Origin: JBJXFY01 sp046155815
GTDB taxonomy: Bacteria; Verrucomicrobiota; Verrucomicrobiia; Limisphaerales; CAIMTB01
NCBI GenBank assembly: GCA_046155815.1
Contig: JBJXFY010000181.1
Location: 1-9,114, forward strand
Direction of reading: 5' to 3'
DNA: 9,114 bases
Below, piece by piece: positions 1-7,346 of this stretch. The notes beneath the pieces were generated by a model. It was given only the letters and a program-made list of their open reading frames with translations. It searched no databases and was not told the origin of the DNA. Numbering within the stretch: the first letter of the stretch is position 1; the number at the start of each line of letters is the position of its first letter. Position numbers and translations under genes: made by a program.

Positions 1-1833
1 GCCACGCCGGAAGAAGTGCGCGGCGGCCCGGCCGGCGGCGGCCTGAAGCTCTCACCCTACACGTACCTCACGGACGACGTGCCGGCCGGAACCAGCGTCC
101 TGCCCGTGCTGCCCGCCAAGGAGCTGGGCCTGCCCTCCGCGAAGCCGCTCTTCGCCGTGGGCGACCAGGTGGTCATTGATCCGGGTGGTTCGAGTGAGGA
201 ATTCGCCACGGTCATGAGCGTGCTGCCCCTCACCCTGAGCCGGCCGCTCCAGCGTCTGCAGGAGGCCGGCACCATGGTCCTCTTCCTGTCCGGCCTCGCC
301 GAGCCGGAGAAACTCCCCGGCGCCCTGCCTGCGCCGGAGAACCTCCTCGTCTGGCTGCGCGCTGACGCGGGCCTCGAGCTTGACGGCACGAACGTCGTCT
401 CGTGGACCGACCAGTCCGGGCGCGGCTTCGTCTTCCGGGCCGCGGCCACCAACACGCGCCCCGCGTGGGTGGCCCACTCGACCCCCGGCGTGCCGGCGGT
501 GCGTTTCAACGGTTCGGGCACCCCACGGCTCCACGGCAACCTCGGCCGCACGCTCACCAACGCCACGATCTTCACGCTGGCCCGCTACCTCAACAACAGC
601 AACGGCGACCGGTACGTTTATGCCTTCGGCACGATCAACTACTCCGGCCTGATGATGACCCTGGCCCGCGAGGGCGGCGACGACATCTACCACTATGACG
701 GCGCGGCCCAGCGCTCTGCTCCCGGCACCATTCCCGGCACCGGCTTCCGGGTCTTCTCCCAAGTGTTCGGCGAGGACGGTCCGGACCGCCACCGGCTGGC
801 GGTGGACGGCCGCACGGTGATCGAATCACGCACCACGGTCGGCCGCGCCTACTCCGCCGCGGCCACCAACGTCGTGCTCGGCAAGTACGTCACCGCCACC
901 TACGGCTTCACCGGCGACCTCGTGGAATGGCTCGTGTACGACCGCGCGCTGTCCGCCACGGAGCGCCTCGAGGTCGAAGAATACCTTCGCCAGCGGGCCC
1001 GCCTCGCGCCCTTCCACGCCCCCGGCAGCCTCGACCTCGGCCGGGCCGAAGTCCTCGACTACGACACCGGCCCCTCACCCTTCGCGGCGTGGAAGCTGGA
1101 CGCCGCCGGTCTCGCGGCCGGCGTCACGAACGCGGCCGATCCGTCCTGCCTGCTCGTGTCCGAGACCGCGGCCGACGGCGAAATCCACGCGCGCCTGCGC
1201 TCCGACGGCACGGCGGGCTTCCTCGGCTTTGCGTTCGGCTGGCAGGACGCCGGGAACTTCCTGCTCTTCGACTGGAACCGCGCCGCGTCCAACCACCCGG
1301 ACTTCGGCCCCGCGGCGGCCGGGATGCGCCTGCGGGACTTCCACCTGCCGGCCGGGCAGACGCCCTCGGGCGCCGACTTCTGGTCGTCGCCCGATCCGGC
1401 GCGCGTGACCCTGCTGGCCACGAACGCCACCCCGTGGCTGTCCGGCGTGGACTACGACCTTGTGCTCCGCCTGCTGACCAACCGCGTCGAGCTCGAGGTC
1501 TGGCGCGGCCCGACGAACCTCGTGGCGTGGTCGCTGCCGGACCTCGCGGGCGCGGCGGGCCGGTACGGCTTCTTCGCCGGCCACGCCGCCGGCGCGCGCG
1601 TCGGCAATCTCGTGCGGCCCGGCGCCTCGCCGGTCATCACCGGCCTCGGCCCGGACGGCGGCGGCGCGGCCATGCTGACGTGGCGGCACGGCCGGCCGCC
1701 CTACGTCATCGAGGCGAGCACGAACGTGGCCGGCGGCTGGTTCGACCTCGCGCCCGCCACGATGAACCCCTCCCGCGCACTGCCATCACTGACGCCTCCC
1801 GTTTTCCTCCGCGTCCGCGGCCAGGAGGAATGA
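1..1833 (+). CDS. LamG-like and thrombospondin-C-like multidomain surface protein, 5' partial
   Basis: The frame is open from base 1 (ATPEEVRGG...), so the GTG at 16 is probably internal and the true start lies upstream. Visible modules, in order: a beta-rich segment at about nt 52-297 (GDQVVIDPGG...EEFATV...LSRPLQRLQEAGT), like the small repeats often preceding LamG domains; a LamG/concanavalin-like domain at about nt 331-990, beginning 'NLLVWLRADAGLELDG', containing 'SWTDQSGRG' and ending 'GDLVEWLVYDRALSATE'; a region at about nt 1050-1615 resembling the thrombospondin C-terminal domain (GFAFGWQDAGNFLLFDWNR, then LLATNATPW, YDLVLRL, and a closing GRYGFFAGHAAGARVGNLV); and a short module at about nt 1624-1830 (PPYVIEASTNVAGGWFDL, PVFLRVRG) typical of verrucomicrobial secreted proteins. 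No enzyme motif is visible. The likely role is extracellular carbohydrate or protein binding. The signal peptide and any catalytic part would be upstream. LamG is confident, TSP_C moderate, exact ligand unknown. Confidence 0.85.
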   Translation, partial: ATPEEVRGGPAGGGLKLSPYTYLTDDVPAGTSVLPVLPAKELGLPSAKPLFAVGDQVVIDPGGSSEEFATVMSVLPLTLSRPLQRLQEAGTMVLFLSGLAEPEKLPGALPAPENLLVWLRADAGLELDGTNVVSWTDQSGRGFVFRAAATNTRPAWVAHSTPGVPAVRFNGSGTPRLHGNLGRTLTNATIFTLARYLNNSNGDRYVYAFGTINYSGLMMTLAREGGDDIYHYDGAAQRSAPGTIPGTGFRVFSQVFGEDGPDRHRLAVDGRTVIESRTTVGRAYSAAATNVVLGKYVTATYGFTGDLVEWLVYDRALSATERLEVEEYLRQRARLAPFHAPGSLDLGRAEVLDYDTGPSPFAAWKLDAAGLAAGVTNAADPSCLLVSETAADGEIHARLRSDGTAGFLGFAFGWQDAGNFLLFDWNRAASNHPDFGPAAAGMRLRDFHLPAGQTPSGADFWSSPDPARVTLLATNATPWLSGVDYDLVLRLLTNRVELEVWRGPTNLVAWSLPDLAGAAGRYGFFAGHAAGARVGNLVRPGASPVITGLGPDGGGAAMLTWRHGRPPYVIEASTNVAGGWFDLAPATMNPSRALPSLTPPVFLRVRGQEE

Positions 1834-1939
1834 TGGCCCGGCCCGCGGCAGGCGGCGCAGGACAGGGAGTATCCCGGTTGGTGATTCCGCGCTCGCCCTC
1901 TGCCCCCGCCGAGACCACGCTCCCTCGCGGAGGACTCCC
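1834..1939. other. Intergenic spacer between surface protein and hydrolase
   Basis: This 106-nt GC-rich spacer holds a short GGGA-GTA-TCCC inverted repeat at 1865-1875, too small to call a terminator, and no T-tract. I see no convincing -35/-10 pair. The only clear signal is the Shine-Dalgarno at its right end. Confidence 0.4.
1929..1934 (+). promoter_or_regulatory. Strong Shine-Dalgarno of the hydrolase gene
   Basis: GGAGGA lies 5 nt before the ATG at 1940 and fixes that start. It stands out because the DUF1800, DUF1501 and DUF2851 genes in this window have no comparable motif. Confidence 0.75.
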
Positions 1940-3301
1940 ATGCCCCGCAACCCGCTCATCCTCATCCACGGCTACTCGGACCGCGGCGAATCCTTCAAGG
2001 ATTGGAAACGGCTCCTCGTCGCGCGCGGCTACCCGGCGAAGCTCATCCACGTCGTCACCTACGAGTCGTTGACGAACGAGGTCACGATCAAGGACATCGC
2101 CGAGGGCTTCGACCGCGCGCTGCGGCTCAAGGCCGGCCTCAACGCGGACGAGGACTTTGACGCCGTCGTGCATTCCACGGGGATGCTCGTCATCCGCGCG
2201 TGGCTGACGACGTACCCTGCGCGGCGGGGCCGGCTCAAGCGGCTCATCGGCCTCGCGCCGGCCACCTTCGGCTCGCCGCTGGCGCACACCGGCCGCAGCA
2301 CGTTGGGCGCGCTCTTCAAGGGCAGGAAGGAGCTGGGCGCGGACTTCCTCGAGGCCGGCGACCTCGTGCTGGACGGCCTCGAGCTGGGCAGCCGCTTCAC
2401 CTGGGATCTCGCCCACGCGGACCTGATCGGAAAAGAGGGGCGGAAGCCCGTGTACGGCTCAAGCGCGGATACGCCCTACGTCTTCGTCTTCTGTGGCAAC
2501 AAGGCCTACGGCGGTCTGCGGCAACTGGTGAACCAGCCGGGCACCGACGGCACGGTCCGGTTTGCGGGAGCCGCCCTGAACACGCGCAAAATCACGGCCA
2601 ACCTGACGCTTCCGCCGAACGGTGACGGACAGGTCTCACGCCACCGGCTGGAGCCCTGGACCAACATCAACATGCCGGTCTATCTGGTGGAGGGCCTGAA
2701 CCACGGCACGATAGTGTCGGATCCGTCGCTGGAGCTGGTGGGGCTCGTCTGGGAGGCGCTGGCGGTGGAGAGCCAGGAAGCTTTCGACCACTGGACGGAC
2801 GCCGCGGCGAAGAAGACGCGCGCCGCGCGGGAGGGGACCGCACGCTTCCAGCAGTTCATCATCCGTGCCGTGGACGAGCGCGGCGACGGCATCGCGGACT
2901 ACAATGTCCAGCTCCTCACCTCCGACAGCCGTGGCCGTTCCGTCGAGGTGCCCAAGTTCGACCTCGATGTGCATGTGTACCGCGCCGACCCAAGCTTGAG
3001 GTGCTTCCACGTCAACCTCGACCGCCTGAAGCCGGAGCGGCTGCAGTCACTCAAGCTGCAGGTCATCGCGACGGCCCGCAGCCGCTTCGTCGGCTACCTC
3101 GGCTACGATTCCGTGCCGGTCATGGCGGGCGCATCGGTGCCCTCCCTACAGGAGGTCACCATCGACATCACGGACATGCTGAAAATGACCAACTTCGAGT
3201 TCTTCAAGGAGTTCACCACCACGCTGGTTGAGCTGCGCCTGAACCGCGAACCCTTGCCCCACGACGCCCTCAACGGCGTGTGCCAGTTCATCGAGGCGTG
3301 A
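1940..3301 (+). CDS. Alpha/beta hydrolase (lipase/esterase-like) with unassigned C-terminal domain
   Basis: 453 aa. The N-terminal part is an alpha/beta-hydrolase: strand plus oxyanion-hole motif 'LILIHGYSD' (His10-Gly11), nucleophile elbow 'VVHSTGM' (Ser79), candidate acid 'GTDGTV' (Asp203) and candidate histidine 'LNHGTIV' (His255). The elbow is V-H-S-T-G, so the first glycine of the usual GxSxG is replaced by valine. Residues about 105-165, between the elbow and the acid, look like a lid (LGALFKGRKELGADFLEAGDL). The arrangement resembles the PGAP1/lipase-type and phospholipase-like esterases. Residues about 301-453 form a second, probably beta-rich domain (FIIRAVDERGDGIADYNVQLL...HVYRADPSLRCFHVNLDRL) that I cannot assign; the wording 'VDERGDGIADY' recalls Ig-like or regulatory appendages. 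No signal peptide is visible, so the product is cytoplasmic or exported by a route that does not use one. It likely hydrolyses an ester or lipid; the substrate is unknown. It ends 6 nt from the convergent DUF6807 gene. Confidence 0.85.
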   Translation: MPRNPLILIHGYSDRGESFKDWKRLLVARGYPAKLIHVVTYESLTNEVTIKDIAEGFDRALRLKAGLNADEDFDAVVHSTGMLVIRAWLTTYPARRGRLKRLIGLAPATFGSPLAHTGRSTLGALFKGRKELGADFLEAGDLVLDGLELGSRFTWDLAHADLIGKEGRKPVYGSSADTPYVFVFCGNKAYGGLRQLVNQPGTDGTVRFAGAALNTRKITANLTLPPNGDGQVSRHRLEPWTNINMPVYLVEGLNHGTIVSDPSLELVGLVWEALAVESQEAFDHWTDAAAKKTRAAREGTARFQQFIIRAVDERGDGIADYNVQLLTSDSRGRSVEVPKFDLDVHVYRADPSLRCFHVNLDRLKPERLQSLKLQVIATARSRFVGYLGYDSVPVMAGASVPSLQEVTIDITDMLKMTNFEFFKEFTTTLVELRLNREPLPHDALNGVCQFIEA

Positions 3302-3307
3302 GGGAAC

Positions 3308-4258
3308 TTACTTCCCGGCCGCGTACTCGCTCCACCGCCGGCTGAGTTCCGCCGCCTCCGCCGGACCGTCCGCCACGATGAGGCGGTAGCGTGCCCGGTG
3401 CGTGCCGCCGGCCGGGATTTCAAAGTCGCCCGCCTGCTGCGGCGCCCAGCAGAAGAACGGCTCGCTGGGATGCAGCCGCATCGGCTCCGGCGTTCGGAAG
3501 TTGTCCGGGTGGCCGAGGATGGCCACGCCCGCCAGGCCGCCGCCCGCCGCGCCGCCGATCCAGCACCAGCGCCCGCGCGTCTCGTTGCCGGCGATGCGGT
3601 TGGTGATGCCCTCCGAAGTAAGAAACTGGGCGTTCGCCGCGCCGTCCCAAGCGTCCGGCCCGCGGAAGCCCAGCCCGCCGTAGTGGTACTTCGGTAGCTT
3701 GAGCGGATGCCCGCCCACGTTGCGCTGCTCCAGCCCGAGGTCAAAGACGTGCGGCGCGCCCGGCGGCGTGGCGCTCACGCGGATCACCCAGGTCTCCTCC
3801 AGCACGGTGACCGGCGTGGGTGCCGTAAGGTCCACGAACCGGTGCCGCGCGCGGATCTCGGCGAACGCCTCCGCGGTGCGTGCTTCCAGCAGCTCTACGA
3901 ACTCCACCCGGCCCTGCTTCTGGCCCATGTTCCAGAAGTCCGGCGCCCGGCCGTCGAACTCCGTCTTCGTCCACGCCGTCCAGACGCCGTGATGATGCAG
4001 GTGGTTCGCCGGATAGTCGCCCGTGACGACGCGGCCGGCGGGCGTGAAGAGCGGATGCAGGTAGCCGCCGCGCCGGTACGCCTCGGGCACGCCCGGCGGC
4101 GGCTCGCCGGCGCCGCCCACATAGGCCAGCACCGGCCGGCCCCGCAGGCGGACCTCCACCACGTCGCCGGCCCGGGTGAGCTGGAACGGACCGGCGGCCG
4201 ACGTGGCGACGTGGCCGGCCAAAGATGCGGCGAGGAGCAGCCGGGTGGCAGGATGCAT
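3308..4258 (-). CDS. Secreted DUF6807 (PmoA-family) protein
   Basis: 316 aa from the ATG at 4258. The frame extends to a TTG at 4321, but the ATG start gives a proper signal peptide (MHPATRLLLAASLAGHVATSAAG, likely cleaved after about residue 22), while the extension would put an Arg-rich stretch in front of it. The family hallmark is the histidine cluster 'NHLHHHGVW' at residues 85-93, followed by 'DFWNMG' near 107-112. Further family-like segments are 'LEETWVIRV' (153-161), 'LPKYHYGGLGFRGP' (188-201) and 'FFCWAP' (268-273). Proteins of this family are sometimes labelled 'methane oxygenase PmoA', but they are not the membrane methane monooxygenase subunit. They are beta-sandwich proteins often found with sugar or polymer-degradation genes, and a lyase or sugar-processing role has only been suggested. 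Location is probably periplasmic or extracellular. The gene converges with the hydrolase and diverges from DUF1800. Confidence 0.85.
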   Translation of the reverse strand: MHPATRLLLAASLAGHVATSAAGPFQLTRAGDVVEVRLRGRPVLAYVGGAGEPPPGVPEAYRRGGYLHPLFTPAGRVVTGDYPANHLHHHGVWTAWTKTEFDGRAPDFWNMGQKQGRVEFVELLEARTAEAFAEIRARHRFVDLTAPTPVTVLEETWVIRVSATPPGAPHVFDLGLEQRNVGGHPLKLPKYHYGGLGFRGPDAWDGAANAQFLTSEGITNRIAGNETRGRWCWIGGAAGGGLAGVAILGHPDNFRTPEPMRLHPSEPFFCWAPQQAGDFEIPAGGTHRARYRLIVADGPAEAAELSRRWSEYAAGK

Positions 4259-4360
4259 GGGTTGCCGCTGCCTTCGCCGATTTCGGTTCGCCTGGCAAAC
4301 CTCCCGTGCCGGGAAATGCAATGAAACCAGCCGCGGCGCCCAGGCGTCTCACCGCGCGTC
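4259..4360. promoter_or_regulatory. Divergent intergenic region, DUF6807 and DUF1800
   Basis: These 102 nt separate two divergently transcribed genes and must carry at least one promoter for each unless transcription enters from farther away. An AT-richer patch (GGGAAATGCAATGAAACC, about 4311-4328) is the most promoter-like part, but I cannot place a good -35/-10 pair on either strand. On the minus strand an AAGG lies about 10 nt before the DUF6807 ATG as a weak ribosome site. No Shine-Dalgarno is visible before the DUF1800 ATG at 4361. Confidence 0.4.
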
Positions 4361-5833
4361 ATGCTGAAGCCGATCTCCGCCGCCCGCTGGGACTACGCGG
4401 CCGCCGCGCATCTCCTGAACCGCGCCGGCTTCGGCGGCCCGCCCTCCGAGATCGAGGCGCTGGTGAAGCTCGGACCCGAGCAGGCCATCGCCCGGCTGGT
4501 GGACTACGCGGACACGCCGGACGCCTGGCCGCGCCCGGATTGGGCGAAGCCGGACCCGGTCCGCGCGGAGAGGCTGAAGCAGTACCGCGAGGCGCCCGAG
4601 ATGGAGCGCCGCGAGCTGCGCCAGGCGGAGCAGAAGGAGCAGCGCGCCCGCGCGCAGGAACTCGTGCTCGACTGGCTGGACCGCATGGCGCGCACGCCCC
4701 GCCCGCTGCAGGAGAAGCTGGTCCTCTTCTGGCACGGCCACTTCGCCACCAGCATCCAGAAAGTGCGCGACCCGTGGCTCATGTTCCGGCAGATCGAGCT
4801 GTTCCGCAGCCAGGCCGCCGGCCGCTGGCCCGACCTGCTCGTCGCCGTCACGCGCGACCCGGCCATGCTCGTCTGGCTCGACCAGGCCCAGAGCCGGAAG
4901 GAGCACCCCAACGAAAACTACGCCCGCGAGGTCATGGAGCTCTTCGCCCTCGGCGAGGGGAACTACTCCGAGAAGGACATCCTTGAGACGGCCCGCGCGC
5001 TCACCGGCCTCACCTACGACCGCGTCGCGCAGGAGCCGCAGTGGCGGCCCCGGCAGCATGACGCCACCCCGAAAACCGTGCTGGGCCGCACCGCCGACTT
5101 CGGCCCGGACGAGGTCATCCGGCACATCGCCAACCGGCCGCAGTCGGCGCAGTTCATCGCGCGGCGGCTCTGGAACTTCTTCGCGGCCGACGAGGCCCCG
5201 GCGGGTATCCTCGGCGCGCTTGCTGCGGAGCTTGAACGCGGCGGGCGCGAAGTCAGGCCCATGCTGAAGAAGCTGTTCCTCGCGGAGGAGTTCTACGCGC
5301 CCGCGGTCATGGGTTCGCAGGTCAAGGCGCCGGTGGTCTGGCTGGTGATGGCGGTGCGGCAGCTTCAGCGCGACCTTCCGAAGCTCCCGGCGACCGCCGC
5401 CGCCCTGCGTGACCTCGGCCAGGCCCTGCTCGCACCGCCCAACGTGAAGGGCTGGGACGGCGGCATCTCCTGGATCAACACCGCCAGCCTGACCGCCCGC
5501 CAGCGCCATGCCACGCTGCTCGTGCTCGGCCGTGACGGCCTGCCCGAGATGGCGGTGGGCGGGCAGGCCGATCGCCTTCGCCGGCTTGCCGCCGCGCGCC
5601 GCCAGAAGCTCGGCACAAAGGCCCCCGTGGACGTGGCCGTGCTGTTCACCGAGGCCGAGCGGCGCGGCCCCGAGACGCTGCTGCCCGCGCTCCAGCGGCG
5701 TTTCCTGGCCATGCCGATGCGCTCCGGCCTGCGAGAGGAAATCATCCAGGCGCTGGGTTCAAAGCCTGATGACGACGCCGTGCTCGGGGCCGTGAAGGCC
5801 GTGGTCACCTCGACTGATTACCAACTCACCTAG
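4361..5833 (+). CDS. DUF1800 family protein
   Basis: 490 aa, full-length for the shorter form of this family. Family landmarks in order: N-terminal 'AAHLLNRAGFGGPPSEIEAL' (residues 16-34); a highly charged helical stretch at about 66-112 (ERLKQYREAPEMERRELRQ...); 'KLVLFWHGHFATS' (119-131); 'AMLVWLDQAQSRKEHPNENYAREVMELFALG', with HPNENYAREVMELF at 182-195; 'LTGLTYD' near 220; 'PPNVKGWDGG' at 359-368; and a terminal 'VVTSTDYQLT'. No signal peptide or Tat motif is present. DUF1800 proteins are commonly encoded directly before a DUF1501 protein in Planctomycetes, Verrucomicrobia and some Proteobacteria. Their biochemical role is not established, and a link to surface or exported protein handling is inference. 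The gene is 13 nt upstream of DUF1501, so the two are almost certainly co-transcribed. No Shine-Dalgarno is obvious upstream. Confidence 0.93.
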   Translation: MLKPISAARWDYAAAAHLLNRAGFGGPPSEIEALVKLGPEQAIARLVDYADTPDAWPRPDWAKPDPVRAERLKQYREAPEMERRELRQAEQKEQRARAQELVLDWLDRMARTPRPLQEKLVLFWHGHFATSIQKVRDPWLMFRQIELFRSQAAGRWPDLLVAVTRDPAMLVWLDQAQSRKEHPNENYAREVMELFALGEGNYSEKDILETARALTGLTYDRVAQEPQWRPRQHDATPKTVLGRTADFGPDEVIRHIANRPQSAQFIARRLWNFFAADEAPAGILGALAAELERGGREVRPMLKKLFLAEEFYAPAVMGSQVKAPVVWLVMAVRQLQRDLPKLPATAAALRDLGQALLAPPNVKGWDGGISWINTASLTARQRHATLLVLGRDGLPEMAVGGQADRLRRLAAARRQKLGTKAPVDVAVLFTEAERRGPETLLPALQRRFLAMPMRSGLREEIIQALGSKPDDDAVLGAVKAVVTSTDYQLT

Positions 5834-5846
5834 CCTCCGTCCTTCC

Positions 5847-7127
5847 ATGAATCCCGAACTCACACTCAAGACCCGCCGCGACTTCCTGCGCACCGGCCTG
5901 CTGGGCGGCGCGCTGACGTGGACGGTGCCTTCCTTTCTTGCCGGCACCTTCAGCGCCCTCGGCGAGGCGGCACGGGACAAGGCGCCCGACCACGACGCCC
6001 CGATCCTCGTCGTCGTGCAGATGGCCGGAGGCAACGACGGCCTGAACACCGTCATTCCCTTCGCCAACGACGAGTACCGCCGCGCCCGCCCCAAGCTCGC
6101 CATCCCCGCTGCCGACGTGCTGCGCCTCGACGACGAGCTGGGCCTGAATCCTGCGCTCAAGGGCCTGCGCGACCTCCGTGAGGCCGGTCATCTCGGCATC
6201 ATCCAGGGGGTGGGTTACCCCAACCCGAACCGCTCCCACTTCCGCTCGATGGAAATCTGGCAGACGGCGAGCGACGCGGAGCGCTTCGAGCGCACCGGCT
6301 GGATCGGACGCTACTTCGACAACGCCTGCGCCGGCGCGGACGCCACCGTCGGCGTGAACCTCGGCGGACAGCTTCCGCAGGCCTTTGCCGCCAGCACGCC
6401 CAAGGGCATCTCCCTCGCCGGCGCGCGGCGGCCCGGCCGGGCGGACACGGGCATGATGGCGGACGCGGACGAAGAGGATGGCGGCGAAATGGCTGGCGGC
6501 TCCATCGGGATGCTCGCCGGCGGCAAGCCCGCCCCCGCGGGCGGCGTGCTGGACTACCTCGATCGCACGGCCCTCGATGCCCGGGTGAGTTCAGAGAAGG
6601 TCGGCGCCATCCTCGCGAAGGCGAAGGTCGGAACCGGGTATCCGGCCTCGGGCCTCGCGCAGCAGTTCAAGCTGGTGGCGCAGCTCATCGCCGGCGGCCT
6701 GCCCACGCGCATCTACTATGTCTCGCAGGGCGGCTACGACACGCACACGAACCAGGCTCAGAACCATGCGCGCCTGCTTGGCGAGCTGGGCGACGCGCTC
6801 CGGGCGTTCACGCTCGACCTCAAGGCGCAGGGCAACCTCGGCCGCGTGCTGACCTTTACCTTCAGCGAATTTGGCCGCCGGGTCGGTGAGAACGCCAGCG
6901 GCGGCACGGATCATGGCGCGGCCGGGCCGATGTTCTTCATTGCTCAGAAGCCGGTGGCGGCGTTGCTCGGCAAACATCCCGGCCTCGCGCCCGCGGACCT
7001 GAACCGGGGCGACCTGAGGTACAGCTTGGACTTCCGTGGCGTGTACGCCGGCGTGCTGGAAGGCTGGCTGCGAACGCCCAGCGAGAGGGTGCTGGGCGGA
7101 AAGTTTGCGCCGGTGAAGCTGGCGTAG
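5847..7127 (+). CDS. DUF1501 family protein with Tat-type signal
   Basis: 426 aa. A twin-arginine motif 'TRRDFLRTG' (Arg10-Arg11) followed by a short hydrophobic stretch (LLGGALTWTVPSFLAG) indicates Tat export, which is common in this family. Family motifs: 'VVQMAGGNDGLNTVIPF' (GGNDG at 61-65), 'GVGYPNPNRSHFRSMEIW' (NRSH at 128-131), 'SQGGYDTH' (293-300), 'TFSEFGRRVGENASGGTDHG' (SEFGR 340-344, GTDHG 353-357). The fold is related to alkaline phosphatase/sulfatase enzymes, and the conserved Asp/His motifs resemble its metal-site residues; no substrate is known. Residues about 195-235 are a glycine/methionine/acidic low-complexity insertion (GMMADADEEDGGEMAGG). The gene is the second of the DUF1800-DUF1501 pair; I see no Shine-Dalgarno in the 13-nt gap, so translation may be coupled. 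Expected location is the periplasm or outside the cytoplasmic membrane. Confidence 0.94.
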   Translation: MNPELTLKTRRDFLRTGLLGGALTWTVPSFLAGTFSALGEAARDKAPDHDAPILVVVQMAGGNDGLNTVIPFANDEYRRARPKLAIPAADVLRLDDELGLNPALKGLRDLREAGHLGIIQGVGYPNPNRSHFRSMEIWQTASDAERFERTGWIGRYFDNACAGADATVGVNLGGQLPQAFAASTPKGISLAGARRPGRADTGMMADADEEDGGEMAGGSIGMLAGGKPAPAGGVLDYLDRTALDARVSSEKVGAILAKAKVGTGYPASGLAQQFKLVAQLIAGGLPTRIYYVSQGGYDTHTNQAQNHARLLGELGDALRAFTLDLKAQGNLGRVLTFTFSEFGRRVGENASGGTDHGAAGPMFFIAQKPVAALLGKHPGLAPADLNRGDLRYSLDFRGVYAGVLEGWLRTPSERVLGGKFAPVKLA

Positions 7128-7165
7128 GCGCCCCGCTTTGGACCGCAGGGCGGCCCCCGGGGACA

Positions 7166-7184
7166 GCGGCGGATGCTTCGCCGC
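7166..7184. repeat. GC hairpin after DUF1501
   Basis: GCGGCGGA - TGC - TTCGCCGC forms an 8-bp stem with one G:T pair and a 3-nt loop, 39 nt after the DUF1501 stop. It may act as a terminator or 3'-end stabiliser, but no T-run follows, so intrinsic termination of the standard kind is not supported. Confidence 0.5.
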
Positions 7185-7194
7185 GGAACGGCCT

Positions 7195-7206
7195 GGGGGC
7201 GCCCCC
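7195..7206. repeat. Perfect GC palindrome
   Basis: GGGGGCGCCCCC is a 12-bp perfect palindrome without a loop, 11 nt after the previous hairpin and followed by CTT. It could assist transcript ending with its neighbour, or be a chance result of the base composition. Confidence 0.4.
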
Positions 7207-7271
7207 CTTCCGGGCTGCGGCTGAATGGGCGTTCCGAACTGGCGGCTTTGGCTGCTCCCGACTTTGCTCCT

Positions 7272-7289
7272 CGGATTGCAATGCATCCG
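7272..7289. repeat. Short inverted repeat around an AT-richer core
   Basis: CGGAT - TGCAATGC - ATCCG: 5-bp arms around an 8-nt core in an otherwise very GC-rich spacer. It could be an operator half-site pair for the DUF2851 gene; evidence is only the symmetry. Confidence 0.25.
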
Positions 7290-7309
7290 GCGGCTGCGAA
7301 GGAGCCTGG

Positions 7310-7346
7310 CCGGGGAACGGGCCGCCCGCGGCCGGGCCGTTTCCGG
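7310..7346. repeat. Long imperfect GC-rich hairpin in DUF2851 leader
   Basis: Arms 7310-7324 and 7329-7346 around a CCCG loop can pair over about 14 positions with a 4-nt bulge and one small bulge on the other arm. The repeat ends 43 nt before the DUF2851 ATG. It is a candidate terminator or attenuator-type leader structure. No T-tract follows it. Confidence 0.45.

Noticed and set aside
52..792. 246-residue open frame on the minus strand opposite the LamG protein
   Set aside because: It is rich in Arg/Gly/Val with no domain pattern, and its length is explained by high GC and the codon use of the plus-strand gene.
1865..1875. GGGA-GTA-TCCC as a terminator after the surface protein
   Set aside because: A 4-bp stem with no T-run is too weak to call.
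927..2072. 381-residue plus-strand open frame overlapping the surface protein and the hydrolase start
   Set aside because: Arg/Pro-rich composition typical of a shifted frame of a GC-rich gene, and it overlaps two genes with recognisable domains.
4259..4321. N-terminal extension of DUF6807 to a TTG at 4321
   Set aside because: The extension is Arg/Asn/Gln-rich and would bury the signal peptide; the ATG at 4258 gives a normal exported protein.
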